Positions 34,422 to 36,825 of a stretch of DNA of 36,825 nucleotides are shown here, one piece after another. Position 1 is the first letter of the stretch. Each line of letters starts with the position of its first letter. Where the stretch lies: the NCBI GenBank assembly GCA_003567315.1, contig PWZT01000091.1:1-36825 (forward strand), in the 5' to 3' direction. This DNA is from Paracoccaceae bacterium. Its GTDB lineage: Bacteria > Pseudomonadota > Alphaproteobacteria > Rhodobacterales > Rhodobacteraceae. The position numbers were made by a program, and so were the translations under genes. The notes under the pieces are model-generated. The model worked only from the letters and a program-made list of their open reading frames with translations. It was not told where the DNA came from and ran no database searches.

Positions 34422-35741
34422 ATGATGGTCGATGAAACCACGCCGCTGAGGGCCTTTCTGACCGACGAGCAGATCGCAGCTTTGCCTGATCAATGGGGGG
34501 TGCGATCTTGGGCGTTCGAGTCGTATCTTGAGTTGCATCACGACGCTGCGAATGCCGCGCTTGTCCCGGTGCTGGAAGGATTGCGTGAAAGGTGGCTGCA
34601 GGGTTTCAAGCGGAAACCGAACGCGAAGCGGCAGGAAAACTTGCTTAACTGTCTGCGCGTGATCTTGCTGAATGTCATGCGGGTGCAAACTGTGGACAAC
34701 ACCCTGACAGTAGGCATCCCGAGCGGAAAGGGGCGGCTGAACACGGAAAAGCAGTATCGGCCTGCCTTTATGACGGTGCAGTATCACCTGAAAGCCTTGG
34801 CGCTACTGCAAGACAGCGGGCTGGTCCGGATGGTGAAGGCTGGGCATAAACAGGAAGACTATGCCGAAACCGCCCGCTACGCGCTGACGGACGCAGGGCG
34901 CGACAAAATGCTAGTGGCTGGTCTGACGCGCAAGGACTTCACCATTGCCAAGCGCGACGAAGTGATCCTGCTGAAAGACGCCGACAAACGCCTTATCGGA
35001 TATACCGACACGCCAGCTATCAAGGCCATGCGCGCCAATCTGCGCAGGCTGAACGATCTGCTGGCCGTGACCGACATTGGAACGACACGGGCCACCAACC
35101 CGCTGACCGACTTTGACGCGGATTACAGCGGGCAGAACGCCGACCTGTATCGCGTCTTCAACAACGGCAGCTTCGATGAAGGCGGACGTTTCTATGGTGG
35201 CTGGTGGCAACATGCCAAGAAACACCTGCGCCGCTGCATCACCATTGACGGTCAACGCACAGTCGAAGCCGATTTCAAGGGGCTGCACCCGGCGATCCTG
35301 TTCGCCAAGCAGGGCCTGCCCATCCCAGAAGACCCCTACGCGCTTGTTCCCGGCGTAGCTGAAGATGACACATTGCGGGGCCATGCCAAGACAACATTCC
35401 TCGCCCTGCTCAATGCGGACAAACAGGACACGAGTGAACCCAGGGACTTTGACGCCGAAAGGCACGGTATGACTAAACAGGAATTTCAGCGCTCTGTTCG
35501 GGACGCCTTCCTTATGCTGCCCGGCATCTTCAGCACCGGACGCGGACTGCGGCTGCAGCGTGAGGACAGCGATATGGCCGAACAGATAATGCTGCATTTC
35601 GCAGACAGGGACATCCCGGTACTGCCAGTCCATGACAGCTTCATCATAGCGAAAGAGCACAACGAGGCACTGCAACAGGTCATGGTGGCCGTATTTCATA
35701 AAAGATACGGACAGACGCCCCGTATTACTGTGTCGGGCTAA
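34422..35741 (+). CDS. divergent family-A/T7-like palm-domain polymerase homologue (predicted)
   Basis: A 439-residue protein that I do not recognise as a named family. The C-terminal half reads like the palm and fingers of a single-subunit polymerase. Motif A is VEADFKGLHP (Asp284), motif B is RGHAKTTFLALLNA (Arg319-x3-Lys323), then LQREDSDMAEQIM resembles the Pol I stretch QGTAADIIKRAM, and motif C is LPVHDSFII (His404-Asp405). YRVFNNGSF and GGRFYGGWWQ precede motif A. The N-terminal half is helical, with a winged-helix-like segment at about 115-165. No exonuclease domain is present. The start is ATG 34422 or 34425; neither has a clear ribosome-binding site. The type III Mod gene follows on the same strand. 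The polymerase assignment is by-eye inference. Confidence 0.7.
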   Translation: MMVDETTPLRAFLTDEQIAALPDQWGVRSWAFESYLELHHDAANAALVPVLEGLRERWLQGFKRKPNAKRQENLLNCLRVILLNVMRVQTVDNTLTVGIPSGKGRLNTEKQYRPAFMTVQYHLKALALLQDSGLVRMVKAGHKQEDYAETARYALTDAGRDKMLVAGLTRKDFTIAKRDEVILLKDADKRLIGYTDTPAIKAMRANLRRLNDLLAVTDIGTTRATNPLTDFDADYSGQNADLYRVFNNGSFDEGGRFYGGWWQHAKKHLRRCITIDGQRTVEADFKGLHPAILFAKQGLPIPEDPYALVPGVAEDDTLRGHAKTTFLALLNADKQDTSEPRDFDAERHGMTKQEFQRSVRDAFLMLPGIFSTGRGLRLQREDSDMAEQIMLHFADRDIPVLPVHDSFIIAKEHNEALQQVMVAVFHKRYGQTPRITVSG

Positions 35742-35882
35742 CCCAGATTTCCTCCTATATGGAGACAAGCTCCCTCACCCCCCCGTCCCCCATCACCGGG
35801 TAAAATAAGGGAACCGACTGGATTTCCTGCGCTGGATCAGGCAGATATCGGGCAATAAGACGCGCATGAGGGGGGCAAGGCC

Positions 35883-36825
35883 ATGCAGAACCTGCTGGAT
35901 GATCTGACAGAGCTTTTGCAGGCGGATCAAGCCTTTATCTCAGACGGGGCGATCCTCAAGAATGCGGTGATCGAGGCGGCGCTGAACATGGAGCCGCGCT
36001 TGCTGGCCCTGCTGATGCAGTCGCCCACGATCAAGGCGCATTTTTTCACTGAGGTTGCGGGCGCGCTGGTCTTCGACAAGGTGAAGTTTCAGGACTTCGT
36101 GTCGAACAAAGCCTTCCTGCCCGACAGCTACACGGCCTTCAAGAACCGGATCGGGCTGACGGACGGGCGCGGCGATTACCTGAGCCAGTCGCGCGACGTG
36201 GTGCTGGCGTGGCCCTACAAGGATTGCGTGCTGGAAGGCGGCATGACGAAAGAGGACCGGGGCCGTACCGAGGTGTTTTGGAACACGACGCTGGCCCCGG
36301 ACGACATCACACGCCTGTTTGAACCCAAGGTGCTGACGGGCTGGGAACGCTGGGATGCCGAGGCCGTGGCGGAAGGCAAGCCCAAGCCGGTGGGCGAGGT
36401 GTCAGAGGATGACAACTTGCTGATCAAAGGCAACAACCTGCTGGCGCTGCATTCGCTGAAAGCGCGCTTTGCGGGCAAGGTGAAGCTGATCTATATCGAC
36501 CCGCCCTATAACACCGGCAATGACGGATTTAAGTACAATGATCGCTTCAACCATTCCGCGTGGCTGACGTTCATGCGAAACCGGCTTGAGGCGGCTAAGG
36601 CACTTCTGTGCCGGGATGGATTTCTTTTCGTTCAATGCGACGACAATGAGCAAGCCTACCTAAAAGTACTGCTAGACGAAGTATTTCCGAACTTCTTGAC
36701 TACGATTTGCGTGCAGATGTCGTATGTAAGCGGTGAGAAAATGGCGCATGTAGATCGAAAGCCGCCAAAGATCAAAGAGTTTATTCATGTCTTTACAAAG
36801 CATACTGATGTTCGCGTTATGCCAC
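35883..36825 (+). CDS. type III restriction-modification methyltransferase (Mod), N-terminal part
   Basis: The 314 visible residues are the N-terminal half of a beta-class adenine methyltransferase of the type III (Mod) kind. The N-terminal domain (MQNLLDDLTELLQADQAFIS onward) precedes DNLLIKGNNLLALHSL. The catalytic motif is IYIDPPYNTGND with Asp206-Pro-Pro-Tyr209, then FLFVQCDDNEQAYLK. After it comes the start of the target-recognition region. The AdoMet-binding FxGxG motif is expected beyond the window. Base composition falls visibly from about 36540. The ATG at 35883 gives the family-like start. A Res helicase-nuclease gene would be expected downstream. The frame is open to the last base. 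Confidence 0.9.
   Translation, partial: MQNLLDDLTELLQADQAFISDGAILKNAVIEAALNMEPRLLALLMQSPTIKAHFFTEVAGALVFDKVKFQDFVSNKAFLPDSYTAFKNRIGLTDGRGDYLSQSRDVVLAWPYKDCVLEGGMTKEDRGRTEVFWNTTLAPDDITRLFEPKVLTGWERWDAEAVAEGKPKPVGEVSEDDNLLIKGNNLLALHSLKARFAGKVKLIYIDPPYNTGNDGFKYNDRFNHSAWLTFMRNRLEAAKALLCRDGFLFVQCDDNEQAYLKVLLDEVFPNFLTTICVQMSYVSGEKMAHVDRKPPKIKEFIHVFTKHTDVRVMP

Noticed and set aside
34213..34425. A 70-codon open frame before the polymerase-like gene
   Set aside because: No ribosome-binding site, no domain, and low-complexity composition; more likely non-coding boundary DNA.
1..36825. CRISPR array, rRNA, complete tRNA or insertion sequence
   Set aside because: No spaced direct-repeat array, no rRNA-like or tRNA-like sequence and no transposase was seen on either strand.

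Overview
The window looks like a piece of chromosome from a GC-rich alphaproteobacterium of the Rhodobacterales (Rhodobacter/Roseobacter group). The evidence is the gene content and order (glyQ - small membrane protein - glyS; folB-folP-glmM; chvI-chvG-hprK-rapZ-EIIA-HPr divergent from pckA), the short one-domain HprK, and protein sequences typical of that order. I could not run a search, so the family-level placement is inference. The last 2.7 kb look different and are probably accessory DNA.

Layout. 1-2759 (minus): glyQ, a small membrane-anchored protein and glyS (cut by the window edge). 2895-11957 (plus): a secreted SPOR/peptidoglycan-binding protein carrying a trypsin-like domain with no catalytic triad; a pyruvate-phosphate-dikinase-like protein whose PEP half is intact but whose ATP-grasp half has lost key residues; a SleB-type cell-wall hydrolase; then folB, folP and glmM. 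12000-18243: a urate-catabolism cluster with an NCS2 urate/xanthine permease, AllA, a fused PuuE allantoinase-UraD decarboxylase, UraH, a LysR regulator and the membrane urate hydroxylase PuuD. Together they cover urate to allantoate and ureidoglycolate to glyoxylate. The allantoate-degrading step is not in the window.

18305-24765: a bidirectional terminator, pckA (minus), a 340-base divergent control region, and the operon chvI-chvG-hprK-rapZ-EIIA(Man)-ptsH. This is a sensory and regulatory PTS without Enzyme I or a sugar permease. 24774-33515 are housekeeping or accessory metabolic genes: a class III CoA-transferase, a DsbA-like protein, a DUF721/DciA-like protein, mutY, gloA, alkB, a DCC-family protein, nadK, glyA and an alpha/beta hydrolase. 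Two small genes follow (a two-helix membrane protein and a lipoprotein).

34089-36825 is the part most likely to be new. After a 333-base gene-free segment rich in short dyads comes a 439-residue protein. I read it as a divergent, exonuclease-less relative of single-subunit (family A / T7-like) polymerases: motif A Asp, motif B Arg-x3-Lys and motif C His-Asp are all present in order, behind a winged-helix-like N-terminal region. Next to it starts a type III restriction-modification methyltransferase (Mod), cut by the window end, whose base composition drops sharply after the DPPY motif. Polymerase-like gene plus Mod suggests a defence or mobile island whose left edge lies near 34.1 kb.

Dispersed structure: a 22-23 base intergenic repeat occurs three times (two copies exact), two of them beside GC-rich hairpins. 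A 10-bp hairpin abuts the folB start codon, and a palindrome overlaps the putative puuD promoter.
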